Source: Pseudoprevotella muciniphila
GTDB taxonomy: Bacteria; Bacteroidota; Bacteroidia; Bacteroidales; Bacteroidaceae
Assembly: GCF_003265305.2 (NCBI RefSeq)
Contig: NZ_CP033459.1
Span: 62,001-126,000, forward strand
Length of the DNA stretch: 64,000 nt
Direction: 5' to 3'
The position numbers were made by a program, and so were the translations under genes. Under the pieces are notes generated by a model. It saw only the letters and a list, made by a program, of their open reading frames with translations, was not told the origin of the DNA and made no database searches. Below, piece after piece: positions 27,733 through 36,115 of this stretch (the first letter of the stretch is position 1; each line of letters starts with the position of its first letter).

Positions 27733-27853
27733 AGCAGAATGCCGTAGAGCGACAGATACTTCGCTCCATCAACTTAAGGGAGGGTTTTTACTGGTTTTTC
27801 TCAAAAATCTTTGCGAGACTCCCGCTCTGTTCCTCGCTTGTCGCTTCTGCTTA
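27733..27853 (+). ncRNA. Possible structured RNA downstream of the odd tRNA
   Basis: AGCAGAA (27733-27739) and GCGACA (27749-27754) can pair with TGTCGC and TTCTGCT at 27839-27852, giving a long-range stem with a bulge that contains repeat copy B. No coding signal was found. Transcription is unproven; it could be part of the tRNA transcript. Confidence 0.3.
27737..27763. repeat. Dispersed motif, copy B
   Basis: AATGCCGTAG, then CAGATACTTCG. Same core as copies A and C with one extra base; starts 9 bases after the tRNA. Confidence 0.5.
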
Positions 27854-27858
27854 TATAA

Positions 27859-27884
27859 CGGTTGCCGTAGTGAAGAGATGCTTC
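27859..27884. repeat. Dispersed motif, copy C
   Basis: CGGTTGCCGTAG, three bases, AGAGAT, one base, CTTC. Followed by a GC-rich stretch (27900-27950, CCCGATTAGGGACCGGG) of unknown meaning. Confidence 0.5.
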
Positions 27885-28022
27885 ATAGCTATTTAATAAA
27901 GCGCCCGATTAGGGACCGGGAGAGACACGAAGCTCTACACGCCTGTAGCACCGTTTTTAATTAAATGCCGATTCTATCCGACTTCTTTCTAAAAAAATAT
28001 TTTTGAAAAAAATCCCATATAA

Positions 28023-28054
28023 TTTTGCTGTTATTTTAATTCTTTCTAATTTTG
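28023..28054 (+). promoter_or_regulatory. Promoter of the tRNA-Val array
   Basis: TTTTG (28023-28027), a 19-bp spacer and TAATTTTG (28047-28054), a full match to the Bacteroidota pattern, 20 bases before the first tRNA. Confidence 0.8.
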
Positions 28055-28073
28055 CATCGCTTTTTCAGAAAAC

Positions 28074-28148
28074 GGGCGTTTAGCTCAGCTGGTTTAGAGC
28101 ATCTGCCTTACAAGCAGAGGGTCGGCGGTTCGAATCCGTCAACGCCCA
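28074..28148 (+). tRNA. tRNA-Val (TAC), copy 1
   Basis: Complete cloverleaf: GGGCGTT/AACGCCC acceptor, CTGCC-TTACAAG-type anticodon loop with TAC, and T arm with TTCGAAT. CCA is not encoded. First of three identical copies. Confidence 0.97.
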
Positions 28149-28176
28149 CGAATTCTGACGAAGCGACAAACGATGA

Positions 28177-28251
28177 GGGCGTTTAGCTCAGCTGGTTTAG
28201 AGCATCTGCCTTACAAGCAGAGGGTCGGCGGTTCGAATCCGTCAACGCCCA
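28177..28251 (+). tRNA. tRNA-Val (TAC), copy 2
   Basis: Identical to copy 1 over 75 bases; the spacers on either side are unrelated to each other. Confidence 0.97.
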
Positions 28252-28284
28252 CCTCAAAATGATAAGAATAACTCCCTGCAAAAG

Positions 28285-28359
28285 GGGCGTTTAGCTCAGC
28301 TGGTTTAGAGCATCTGCCTTACAAGCAGAGGGTCGGCGGTTCGAATCCGTCAACGCCCA
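28285..28359 (+). tRNA. tRNA-Val (TAC), copy 3
   Basis: Identical to copies 1 and 2; followed within 12 bases by a terminator hairpin. Confidence 0.97.
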
Positions 28360-28368
28360 CACAATCAG

Positions 28369-28403
28369 TTCCCTGTTTGACAATGTCATTCAGGGATTTT
28401 TTA
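28369..28403 (+). terminator. Terminator of the tRNA-Val array
   Basis: TCCCTG (28370-28375) pairs with CAGGGA (28391-28396), followed by TTTTTTATT. Confidence 0.8.
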
Positions 28404-28462
28404 TTACGAACACAGACATTAAATTCTTTATATTTTATGTTATATGTTTCGGTAATTATTGC

Positions 28463-28470
28463 TAATTTTG
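28463..28470 (+). promoter_or_regulatory. -7 box of ileS
   Basis: TAATTTTG, about 60 bases before the ATG. A -33 element is not obvious. Confidence 0.5.
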
Positions 28471-28529
28471 CGTCCGATATTTTGAGGCGCCAAATAGCGT
28501 GCCGAAATAAGAAGATAATACATTATTAA

Positions 28530-31500
28530 ATGAGTAAGAAATTCAACGAACAGTCAAAACTCGACCTCTTCAGCGTGAATGAAGAGGTGTTGGCTGAATG
28601 GGATAAGCAGGATCTTTTCCATAGGAGTATGTCTGAACGCGAGGGATGCCCCGAATACGTGTTTTATGAGGGACCTCCCTCAGCCAATGGGCACCCGGGC
28701 ATACACCATGTCATGGCACGTACCATCAAGGACGTATTTTGCAGATATAAGACGATGCAAGGCTTCCTGGTGAAACGCAAGGCAGGGTGGGATACTCACG
28801 GTCTGCCTGTGGAACTCAGTGTGGAGAAAGAACTCGGCATTACAAAAGAAGATATCGGAAAAAACATCTCGATAGAGGAATATAACAAGAAGTGCCGTGA
28901 GAATGTAATGATGTTCACCGAAGAGTGGACACGACTCAGTCACCTGATGGGCTACTGGGTGGACATGGAACACCCTTACATCACATACGAGAACTCCTAT
29001 ATCGAAACACTATGGTGGTTGTTGAAACAACTCTATCAGAAGGGACTGCTCTACAAAGGCTATACCATCCAACCCTATAGTCCCGCCGCAGGAACCGGTC
29101 TCAGTAGCCACGAACTCAACCTCCCTGGCTGCTACCGTGAGGTGAAAGATACAACAGCAACAGTTATGTTCCGCATTCTCGATCCAAAACCGGAAATGGC
29201 AGAGTGGGGCGAACCGAACTTCATCGCTTGGACAACCACACCATGGACATTGCCTTCAAATTGTGCCCTCTGTGTAGGACCGAAAATCACATACGTTTGC
29301 GTACAGACATACAATCCATATTCTGGAAAACCTGTCAGTGTGGTTCTCGCAAAAGACCTTGTAAGCGCTTATTTCAAGCCTGAAGGCGAAACACTCCCGA
29401 TGGATGAGTATAAACAAGGTGACAAGATTATCCCTTATCGTGTCACAGGCGAATGGAAAGGTACAGAACTCGCAGAAATGCACTATGAGCAGATTCTGCC
29501 TTATGTAAATCCGGGTGAAGGTGCCTTCCGAGTTATTTTAGGCGACTATGTTACGACAGAAGATGGTACCGGTTTGGTACACATAGCAGGCACATTCGGT
29601 GCTGACGACGCTTTCGTGTCGAAGCAGAACAATGTACCCGCCATGCTTCTTATTGATAAGAAAGGCAAGCAAGTGCCAATGGTTGACCCACAAGGACGTT
29701 TCTACCGCATAGAGGACCTTGACGAGGAATTCGTCAGGAATAGCGTAAATGTTGAGCGCTACGCAGAATTCGCAGGTAGATACGTCAAGAATGCTTACGA
29801 TGACAATCTGACCGATAAAGACGAAACGCTCGATATCAGTCTCTGTATGGATATGAAGGCTCGCGGACAAGCCTTCCGAATCGAAAAACATGTGCATAGT
29901 TATCCGCATTGCTGGCGTACCGACAAGCCTGTGCTTTACTATCCGCTCGATTCATGGTTCATCCGTTCAACAGCCGCGAAAGAGAGAATGATGGAGCTCA
30001 ACAAGACCATCACATGGAAACCCGAATCAACAGGAACTGGACGTTTCGGAAAATGGCTCGAGAACCTTAATGACTGGAATTTAAGCCGTTCAAGATTCTG
30101 GGGTACACCACTTCCAATTTGGAGAAACGACGATGGCGAGGAAATCTGCATCGGAAGTATCAGTGAACTCTATGATGAAATAGAAAAGAGTGTGCATGCT
30201 GGTATAATGAAGTCAAATCCTCTGAAGGACAAGGACTTTACCCCGGACGACTACAGCAAGGAAAATTACGACAGAATAGACCTGCATCGCCCGTACGTGG
30301 ACGATATTGTCCTCGTTTCTCCAACTGGTAAGCCTATGCACCGCGAAACAGACCTTATCGACGTATGGTTTGACAGCGGTTCCATGCCTTACGCACAACT
30401 TCACTATCCTTTCGAAAACAAAGAACTCATCGACAGCCGTTCCTATTATCCCGCCGACTTTATCGCAGAAGGCGTTGACCAAACGAGAGGCTGGTTCTTC
30501 ACGCTCCATGCCATCGCAACGATGGTGTTTGACAGTGTGGCATTCAAGAATGTCATAAGTAATGGTCTTGTTCTTGATAAAAAGGGAGAAAAGATGAGTA
30601 AGCACCTTGGCAATACCGTAAACCCATTCGAAGCCATCAATAATTATGGTTCTGATCCGTTAAGATGGTACATGATTACCAACTCTTCGCCTTGGGATAA
30701 TCTCAAGTTCGATGAGGCAGGCGTTCAGGACGTGGCACGTTCCTTCTTCGGAAAACTCTTCCAGACATACAATTTCTTTACCATGTATGCCAATGTGGAT
30801 GGTTTTACAGGCGATGAACCACAAGTAGCGTATGAAGAAAGACCGGAAATTGACCGCTGGATTCTTTCAGAACTCAATTCGCTCATTGCTAATGTTACGA
30901 CAGATTTCAATGAGTATGAACCAACCAGGGCAGGACGACAAATAGCCACTTTTGTGGTGGAAAACCTGAGTAACTGGTTCGTGCGCCTAAGTAGGAAACG
31001 CTATTGGGCTGGAGAGATGGATGCCGACAAACTCAGTGCTTATCAGACACTTCATACCTGTCTGCTAACCATCAGCAAACTAATGGCACCAATCGCACCG
31101 TTCTACGCTGACAGACTCTATAAAGATCTCTATAGCGGTCTGGCAAAACAAGGTGCCGACAGTGTGCACCTCGACAAATTCCCTGTTTGTGACGAAGCAC
31201 TCGTAGATAAAGCGCTCGAACAGCGGATGAACCTTGCGCAACGCATCACGTCAATGGTTCTTGCACTCAGAAAGAAAGAACATATCATTGTTCGTCAGCC
31301 CCTGCAGAAAATAGCTGTTCCTATCGCAGACCAGCAGATAAAAGAAGCCATAAGTCTCGTAAAACAACTGATTCTTGACGAAGTGAATGTCAAAGAACTG
31401 CAGTTTGTAGAAGGCGACATGATATCCAAGAAAGTGAAATGCAACTTCCGTGTTATGGGCAAGAAGTTCGGTAAGATGATGAAGGCAGTGGCTGCGGCTG

Positions 31501-31943
31501 TAGCAGAACTTTCGCAAGAAGACATCGTTCGTCTTGAAAAAGAAGGAATGTTGCAACTCGTGGTGGATAATCAGAATGTCAGCATTGAACGTGAAGATGT
31601 GGAAATCGTAAGCGAAGATATGCCCGGATGGACCGTTGAACATGACGGCACCATTACTGTTGCCCTCGACTTGACCATCTCCGATGAACTCAAGCGCGAA
31701 GGTTTGGCAAGAGAAGTTGTAAAACGCATCCAAACATACAGGAAAGAGAGCGGTTTTGAAATAACTGACAGAATAACTGTGGTGTTCTCTGACAACGAAA
31801 CTCTGAAAGCAGCAGTAGAAGAACATAAGGAGTATATTGCAGCGCAGGTACTTGCAAATGAAATAAGATTTGCTGATATAACCAGCGACACGACCTTCGA
31901 TTTCGATACATTCAAAGTTGATGTTGATATAACAAAGAACTGA
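28530..31943 (+). CDS. ileS: Isoleucine-tRNA ligase
   Basis: 1137 residues, the long form common in Bacteroidota. Class I synthetase charging tRNA-Ile in the cytoplasm. N-terminal signature GPPSANGHPGIHH (about 48-60), GWDTHGLPVE, the CP1 editing domain with FIAWTTTPWTLPSN, the KMSKH loop at about 688-692, WFVRLSRKRYW in the anticodon-binding region, and a C-terminal extension. It heads a plus-strand run with the DksA-like gene, lspA and several envelope genes. The ileS-lspA pairing is common in bacteria. Confidence 0.98.
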   Translation: MSKKFNEQSKLDLFSVNEEVLAEWDKQDLFHRSMSEREGCPEYVFYEGPPSANGHPGIHHVMARTIKDVFCRYKTMQGFLVKRKAGWDTHGLPVELSVEKELGITKEDIGKNISIEEYNKKCRENVMMFTEEWTRLSHLMGYWVDMEHPYITYENSYIETLWWLLKQLYQKGLLYKGYTIQPYSPAAGTGLSSHELNLPGCYREVKDTTATVMFRILDPKPEMAEWGEPNFIAWTTTPWTLPSNCALCVGPKITYVCVQTYNPYSGKPVSVVLAKDLVSAYFKPEGETLPMDEYKQGDKIIPYRVTGEWKGTELAEMHYEQILPYVNPGEGAFRVILGDYVTTEDGTGLVHIAGTFGADDAFVSKQNNVPAMLLIDKKGKQVPMVDPQGRFYRIEDLDEEFVRNSVNVERYAEFAGRYVKNAYDDNLTDKDETLDISLCMDMKARGQAFRIEKHVHSYPHCWRTDKPVLYYPLDSWFIRSTAAKERMMELNKTITWKPESTGTGRFGKWLENLNDWNLSRSRFWGTPLPIWRNDDGEEICIGSISELYDEIEKSVHAGIMKSNPLKDKDFTPDDYSKENYDRIDLHRPYVDDIVLVSPTGKPMHRETDLIDVWFDSGSMPYAQLHYPFENKELIDSRSYYPADFIAEGVDQTRGWFFTLHAIATMVFDSVAFKNVISNGLVLDKKGEKMSKHLGNTVNPFEAINNYGSDPLRWYMITNSSPWDNLKFDEAGVQDVARSFFGKLFQTYNFFTMYANVDGFTGDEPQVAYEERPEIDRWILSELNSLIANVTTDFNEYEPTRAGRQIATFVVENLSNWFVRLSRKRYWAGEMDADKLSAYQTLHTCLLTISKLMAPIAPFYADRLYKDLYSGLAKQGADSVHLDKFPVCDEALVDKALEQRMNLAQRITSMVLALRKKEHIIVRQPLQKIAVPIADQQIKEAISLVKQLILDEVNVKELQFVEGDMISKKVKCNFRVMGKKFGKMMKAVAAAVAELSQEDIVRLEKEGMLQLVVDNQNVSIEREDVEIVSEDMPGWTVEHDGTITVALDLTISDELKREGLAREVVKRIQTYRKESGFEITDRITVVFSDNETLKAAVEEHKEYIAAQVLANEIRFADITSDTTFDFDTFKVDVDITKN

Positions 31944-31986
31944 AACTAAGATAAATAATATTAACAGATTTAATAAATACGTTTCT

Positions 31987-32367
31987 ATGGAAAGTCAGCG
32001 TTATAGCGATGAGGATCTTCAGGAATTCAAAGAACTCATCATGAAGAAATTAGAATTAGCAAAAGCGGACTACAACCAGATAATGGACACCTTGACCGGA
32101 AGAACGTCTAATAATGTAGACGATACATCGCCCACATACAAGGCGCTCGAGGAAGGTTCGCTAACACAGTCGAAAGAAGAACTCACCACAATGGCAGCCC
32201 GACAGCAGAAGTTTATTCAGGGACTTCAGGCAGCCCTCGTGCGTATAGAAAACAAAACGTATGGTGTTTGTAGAGTAACAGGGAAACTTATTCCCAAAGA
32301 AAGACTGCGTGCTGTGCCTCATGCAACGCTTAGCATTGAGGCGAAAAACATGCGCGACCATAAATAA
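31987..32367 (+). CDS. DksA/TraR-family protein lacking the zinc cysteines
   Basis: 126 residues: N-terminal coiled-coil part, then YGVCRVTGKLIPKERLRAVPH, the typical DksA/TraR C-terminal segment. DksA-type proteins bind RNA polymerase through its secondary channel and act with ppGpp. Only one of the four usual zinc cysteines remains (in GVCR); the later positions read THR, PHA and SIE. Such cysteine-poor forms are known, so it can still be functional, but zinc binding is doubtful. 43 bases after ileS. Confidence 0.88.
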   Translation: MESQRYSDEDLQEFKELIMKKLELAKADYNQIMDTLTGRTSNNVDDTSPTYKALEEGSLTQSKEELTTMAARQQKFIQGLQAALVRIENKTYGVCRVTGKLIPKERLRAVPHATLSIEAKNMRDHK

Positions 32368-32384
32368 TAGACATGCTACGACAT

Positions 32385-32414
32385 GAGCCCCGTCCATAAT
32401 CTTTGGTGGGGCTC
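32385..32414 (+). terminator. Hairpin between the DksA-like gene and lspA
   Basis: GAGCCCC (32385-32391) pairs with GGGGCTC (32408-32414). The following TAATTAACTTTTC is only moderately U-rich, so this may be an attenuator rather than a full terminator. Confidence 0.55.
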
Positions 32415-32438
32415 TAATTAACTTTTCAAAAACAATAA

Positions 32439-33080
32439 ATGAAGAAAAGAACGCTTGTCGCCATCATTGTCACAATAGCGATAGTCATTGTTGACCAAAT
32501 TATAAAAATTGCTGTAAAAACCAATTTCAGGCTGCACGAAACTATTGAAGTGTTTCCTTGGTTCAGACTGTCTTTTGTGGAAAACGAAGGCATGGCGTAT
32601 GGCATGGACTTCATAGGAACGCTCTTCTTGACCGTTTTTAGGATTGTAGCAATAGGGCTTTTCATCTTTTTGCTTGTAAAATGTGTCAAACAGCAGAAAC
32701 CTGTCGGGTTTATCATCTGTCTGGCTATGATTATTGCAGGTGCACTGGGTAATGTGATTGACAATTGCTTATATGGACTCATATTTAGTGAAAGTACACC
32801 TTTCGAAGTGTCTCATTTTACGAGTTTTGACAGTGGAAGCGGTGCATTCCTGGAGGGCAAGGTGGTGGACATGTTCTATTTCCCGTTATTTACTTGGCCA
32901 GAAAGTATACCTCTCGTAGGTGGAAGAGTCTTCTTCAGTGCCATCTTCAATTTTGCTGATGCAGCCATCACATGTGGCGTAATAGCCATGTTGCTCTTCT
33001 ATTCCAGATCATTATTCAGTTCTGACAAGAATAGTGATAAAAGTGAAACAAAAACTGAAGAAAAGATAGAAACAAACTGA
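32439..33080 (+). CDS. lspA: Lipoprotein signal peptidase (signal peptidase II)
   Basis: 213 residues with four membrane segments. It cleaves prolipoprotein signal peptides ahead of the lipidated Cys in the inner membrane. Motifs: VDQIIKIAVKTNF near the start, VENEGMAYGM, the first catalytic Asp in LGNVIDN and the second in FNFADAAI. Slightly longer than the E. coli protein owing to a loop between the catalytic motifs and a charged tail. Many lipoproteins in this window would be its substrates. Confidence 0.97.
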   Translation: MKKRTLVAIIVTIAIVIVDQIIKIAVKTNFRLHETIEVFPWFRLSFVENEGMAYGMDFIGTLFLTVFRIVAIGLFIFLLVKCVKQQKPVGFIICLAMIIAGALGNVIDNCLYGLIFSESTPFEVSHFTSFDSGSGAFLEGKVVDMFYFPLFTWPESIPLVGGRVFFSAIFNFADAAITCGVIAMLLFYSRSLFSSDKNSDKSETKTEEKIETN

Positions 33081-33091
33081 TTGTCGTCAAC

Positions 33092-34063
33092 ATGAGGTGG
33101 CTTCTGTTCATAACAGGTACTTTGTTCGTATTTCTGTCTGTTTCATGTTCAGACAGACCCGATGGTGTGCCAAAATCCAAGGAAATGGTAGAGGTGCTTC
33201 TTGATTATCACATTGCTGACGCCATGGCAATGCAGAAGGGAGACAATACGGCTTTTTCACAACAAATCTATACAGATGCTGCTTTGAAGAAACATGGGCT
33301 GACGAGAGAACAATTCCATCAGTCGCTGCAATATTACGAAAGACATACTACGAAACTTCTTGCCATCTATCAACACGTGGAAATGAGGCTCGCAGAGTTG
33401 GCTCCCGGAGCCAATGTAGGTGCAGTAACAACTGATAGCGCAGAAAATATATGGAATGGTAAGCCGTCGTATGTGTTAATGTCAAACCAGAAGAACAGAT
33501 TGACATTTGAAATGGCTCCACCGAAAAGTGTGAAGCCAGGATGCAGGTTGGAGTGGAATTTCAATGTGCAATGGCTATACAGAGAAGGCAACCGAACGGC
33601 CGACGTCCTCTTAGTGTTAGTCTATGAAGGCGATTCCGTCGTTACGCAATATCAGCAACTCTTTGGTAGCGGGAAACAGAAAGTTTCAGTCTATGTGGGC
33701 GACAAACCTTTGAAATCTATCAAAGGACTTATCTATCAAGATGCCAGATGGAGTGCTAAGCCAAAAATCTTGTATCTGTCTTCTGTTGCCTTATATATAA
33801 GGAATGAAGGTGTAGCAAAACAGAAAAATACCATTGCGATGCCTCAAGAACCTCAGTCCCTGCGCGTTCACAGAAACGATAGTGCAGCTCACGATTCGGG
33901 GACGACGCGCATCCCGGGTAATTCGCCTGCAACACCGCCTTCAGCACCACCTGCAACAGCACCTGATTTTGTAAATAATTCAGGAACTGTTTCCAAACGT
34001 GCACTTGAATTACTTGATAGTGCAGAAAAGAAAGATGGTAGAGACCAGCCTCATTTCAAATAA
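33092..34063 (+). CDS. DUF4296 family lipoprotein
   Basis: 323 residues with lipobox LSVSC (Cys20) followed by SDRPDG. The first 110 residues match DUF4296 (KEMVEVLLDYHIADAMA and HGLTREQFHQSLQYYERH). The rest is beta-rich, then a Pro/Ala/Thr-rich low-complexity segment near 275-295. It starts 11 bases after lspA. The function of the family is unknown to me; the export signal places it in the envelope. Confidence 0.85.
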   Translation: MRWLLFITGTLFVFLSVSCSDRPDGVPKSKEMVEVLLDYHIADAMAMQKGDNTAFSQQIYTDAALKKHGLTREQFHQSLQYYERHTTKLLAIYQHVEMRLAELAPGANVGAVTTDSAENIWNGKPSYVLMSNQKNRLTFEMAPPKSVKPGCRLEWNFNVQWLYREGNRTADVLLVLVYEGDSVVTQYQQLFGSGKQKVSVYVGDKPLKSIKGLIYQDARWSAKPKILYLSSVALYIRNEGVAKQKNTIAMPQEPQSLRVHRNDSAAHDSGTTRIPGNSPATPPSAPPATAPDFVNNSGTVSKRALELLDSAEKKDGRDQPHFK

Positions 34064-34080
34064 TTACTTCTAAAACAGGA

Positions 34081-34284
34081 ATGATAAAAGATGACATCGA
34101 CAAAAGAATAGCTGTTCAACGACTACACCTCAAAGATGGCACAGTGTTGAATAAGCATGTCGTGGAATTCAAGAACGGGAAACCCCTCTGTATCTACCCA
34201 CTCAGGCAGGAACTGCCTCAAACAGCATGGATACAAGGCGATTTCTATTTGTCAGAAGCAACAGACCTCATCAATAATTTATGA
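34081..34284 (+). CDS. Small conserved-type protein of unknown function
   Basis: 67 residues: MIKDDIDKRIAVQRLHLKDG, later VVEFKNGKPLCIYPLRQELP. Soluble, no signal. It sits tightly between the DUF4296 lipoprotein gene (17 bases upstream) and the membrane lipoprotein gene (10 bases downstream), and its codon use looks normal, which supports a real gene. Function not recognised. Confidence 0.7.
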   Translation: MIKDDIDKRIAVQRLHLKDGTVLNKHVVEFKNGKPLCIYPLRQELPQTAWIQGDFYLSEATDLINNL

Positions 34285-34294
34285 TTAACAAGTT

Positions 34295-35284
34295 ATGAGA
34301 ACAAAACTTGTACAATATGACTTGAGCTTTTCAGCGAGGTGTCTTTTTCTTGTGGTTGTCTTTGTCTCTGCCTGTTTGACATCTTGCCATTATTACCGCC
34401 CTAATCAGGACTATCTTCTGCCTGCGAAAGAAGGAATGGTGGACAGCATTTCATTCAACGCAAATTATCATTATTGGAAAGGATTTAAGTTTCAAACTGT
34501 AGATACACTATTTCTGAAACTCAAGGATGCTAACAGTCTTTCCACTTTTGTGGTGAATGTGGATACCATCCTTCCGGGAACTTCAGTCGTAGTGGCAGAT
34601 ATCGTGGTAAAACCTCCATTGCCTTCTGGTGAAATAAGCGACAGTACTCAAAAAATGGTAAACGATAGCCTATGGGTCAGCGTTGTGCAATCAGCAGAAA
34701 ATCATGGATGGCTTATGGAAAAGGATTTAAGAGATAGAGCAATTCCTGATGATCCTATCTCATTCTTTATATATAGGTTCAGCGGTTGGAGAACAGCCGC
34801 AGCCATTATATTTGCGATAATACTTGCCGTGGCATATTTTGCCGTCAGACGAAAAGACCATGCTAAAGTCATCAAGAACATAGTGGAGGCGCTTACTTCG
34901 CCGTATGCTGTTATGATGACATGTGCAGCAGGTATTTTGGGAATGGTGTATGGCTTTTTAGAAAGTAATGCGCCCGATGCATGGCAACATTTTTTCTATC
35001 ATCCCACCATCAACCCCTTTGCAGAAGGCATACCGTTCGTTCTGAGGCTGTTTGTGGCGATGATATGGATAAATCTCGTGCTTGCCGTTGCTGCATTTGA
35101 CGATGTAAGGTGCAGAATGTATCTTTCAAAGGCTATTCCTCAAATCTTAATAGTCTATGCAACATCACTTATTGTTTACGTGGTCGTGGCTTTTACTTCT
35201 AATTTGTATGTTGGCCCGGCAGTTTTAGCTGTATATGCGTTTTGGGCAATAAGGAATTGTCGAAAAAATTGGAAGAACGATTAG
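34295..35284 (+). CDS. Lipoprotein-like polytopic membrane protein
   Basis: 329 residues. The N-terminus has a signal-like hydrophobic stretch ending in LTSCHYY, a possible lipobox (Cys31), then a beta-rich extracytoplasmic part (about 35-160) and five hydrophobic segments (about 165-185, 203-222, 246-267, 278-297, 300-318). It ends with basic residues. No family recognised. Position in the ileS-lspA-comF run suggests an envelope role. Confidence 0.7.
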   Translation: MRTKLVQYDLSFSARCLFLVVVFVSACLTSCHYYRPNQDYLLPAKEGMVDSISFNANYHYWKGFKFQTVDTLFLKLKDANSLSTFVVNVDTILPGTSVVVADIVVKPPLPSGEISDSTQKMVNDSLWVSVVQSAENHGWLMEKDLRDRAIPDDPISFFIYRFSGWRTAAAIIFAIILAVAYFAVRRKDHAKVIKNIVEALTSPYAVMMTCAAGILGMVYGFLESNAPDAWQHFFYHPTINPFAEGIPFVLRLFVAMIWINLVLAVAAFDDVRCRMYLSKAIPQILIVYATSLIVYVVVAFTSNLYVGPAVLAVYAFWAIRNCRKNWKND

Positions 35285-35309
35285 TTGTGGAGGCAATAGA
35301 CTTCTTTGC

Positions 35310-36080
35310 ATGAAACTTTTGAACACTTTGTCGCAATTGGTGAAAGATGTGGAAAACATACTGTTCCCACGCTCTTGTGCCGTATGTGGCAGAAGGTTGA
35401 ATTCCGCAGAAGATTTTATCTGTAGTAATTGTTATCTTGATCTCCCTTTTACACAGATTAGGGGGCAGGAAGGGAATGTTGTAGAACGTCTTTTCTGGGA
35501 ACAGATAAGAATAGAGCGTGCGAGTAGTTTCTTATGGTATAAAGGTGGCGCAAAAAGCATTCGTCCAGTCCTATCGTTGAAGTATAACGACCGTCCGCAA
35601 TATGGCATTTATTTCGGAAAAATCATGGCGAATGACTTGAAAGATACGGGATTCTTCGACGGCATTGGTTCCATAATACCAGTGCCATTGGCAAAGAAGA
35701 AAAAGCGTAAGAGAGGATATAATCAGAGCGAATATCTTGCAAAGGGGCTGAGCATGATAACTGGAATTCCCGTTCGCGATGATGTGGTTCGAAGAATCAT
35801 CGCCAATCCTACACAAACACGCCTTAATGCTGAACAAAGGAAGAAAAATGTGGAAAACATCTTCAAATTGGTTAACGGAAAAGCCATAGAAGGTAAACAT
35901 GTTTTACTCCTCGATGATGTTATAACGACTGGTGCAACTATTCTGTCATGTGCAAAGGAACTTGACAAAGTTGAAAATCTTAGGATTAGCATTTTGTCGT
36001 TAATGCTTGCCGGAAAGCACGCAGATGTCATTGGCGATGCCAAACCCAGAAATGTGGAATGGGTAAATGTTTATGAGTAG
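35310..36080 (+). CDS. comF: ComF family protein (phosphoribosyltransferase-like)
   Basis: 256 residues. N-terminal four-Cys zinc finger CAVCGRR...CSNC, central KRKRGYNQSEYLAKGL, and the PRPP-binding motif VLLLDDVITTGATI. ComF proteins are needed for uptake of single-stranded DNA in natural competence and have a phosphoribosyltransferase fold. It converges on comEC, another competence gene, 27 bases away, which supports the assignment. The last gene of the ileS run. Confidence 0.9.
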   Translation: MKLLNTLSQLVKDVENILFPRSCAVCGRRLNSAEDFICSNCYLDLPFTQIRGQEGNVVERLFWEQIRIERASSFLWYKGGAKSIRPVLSLKYNDRPQYGIYFGKIMANDLKDTGFFDGIGSIIPVPLAKKKKRKRGYNQSEYLAKGLSMITGIPVRDDVVRRIIANPTQTRLNAEQRKKNVENIFKLVNGKAIEGKHVLLLDDVITTGATILSCAKELDKVENLRISILSLMLAGKHADVIGDAKPRNVEWVNVYE

Positions 36081-36101
36081 CAATGTTTACACTCTAAAGG
36101 A

Positions 36102-36115
36102 GGTGTTCTATAAAT
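36102..36115. repeat. Partial copy of the GGTGTTCTATAAAT repeat between comF and comEC
   Basis: GGTGTTCTATAAAT matches the inner part of the repeat ends at 10826 and 45385. It overlaps the comEC stop codon. Confidence 0.5.

Noticed and set aside
27696-27896. 66-codon frame across the odd tRNA and repeat region
   Set aside because: It begins inside the tRNA and has no coding character.
28074-28359. CRISPR-like array of repeated units
   Set aside because: The repeats are full tRNA-Val genes of 75 bases with unequal spacers.
25994-28359. Phage-defence island around the Thg1-like genes and tRNAs
   Set aside because: No toxin, nuclease, integrase or known defence gene is present; RNA repair is the simpler reading.
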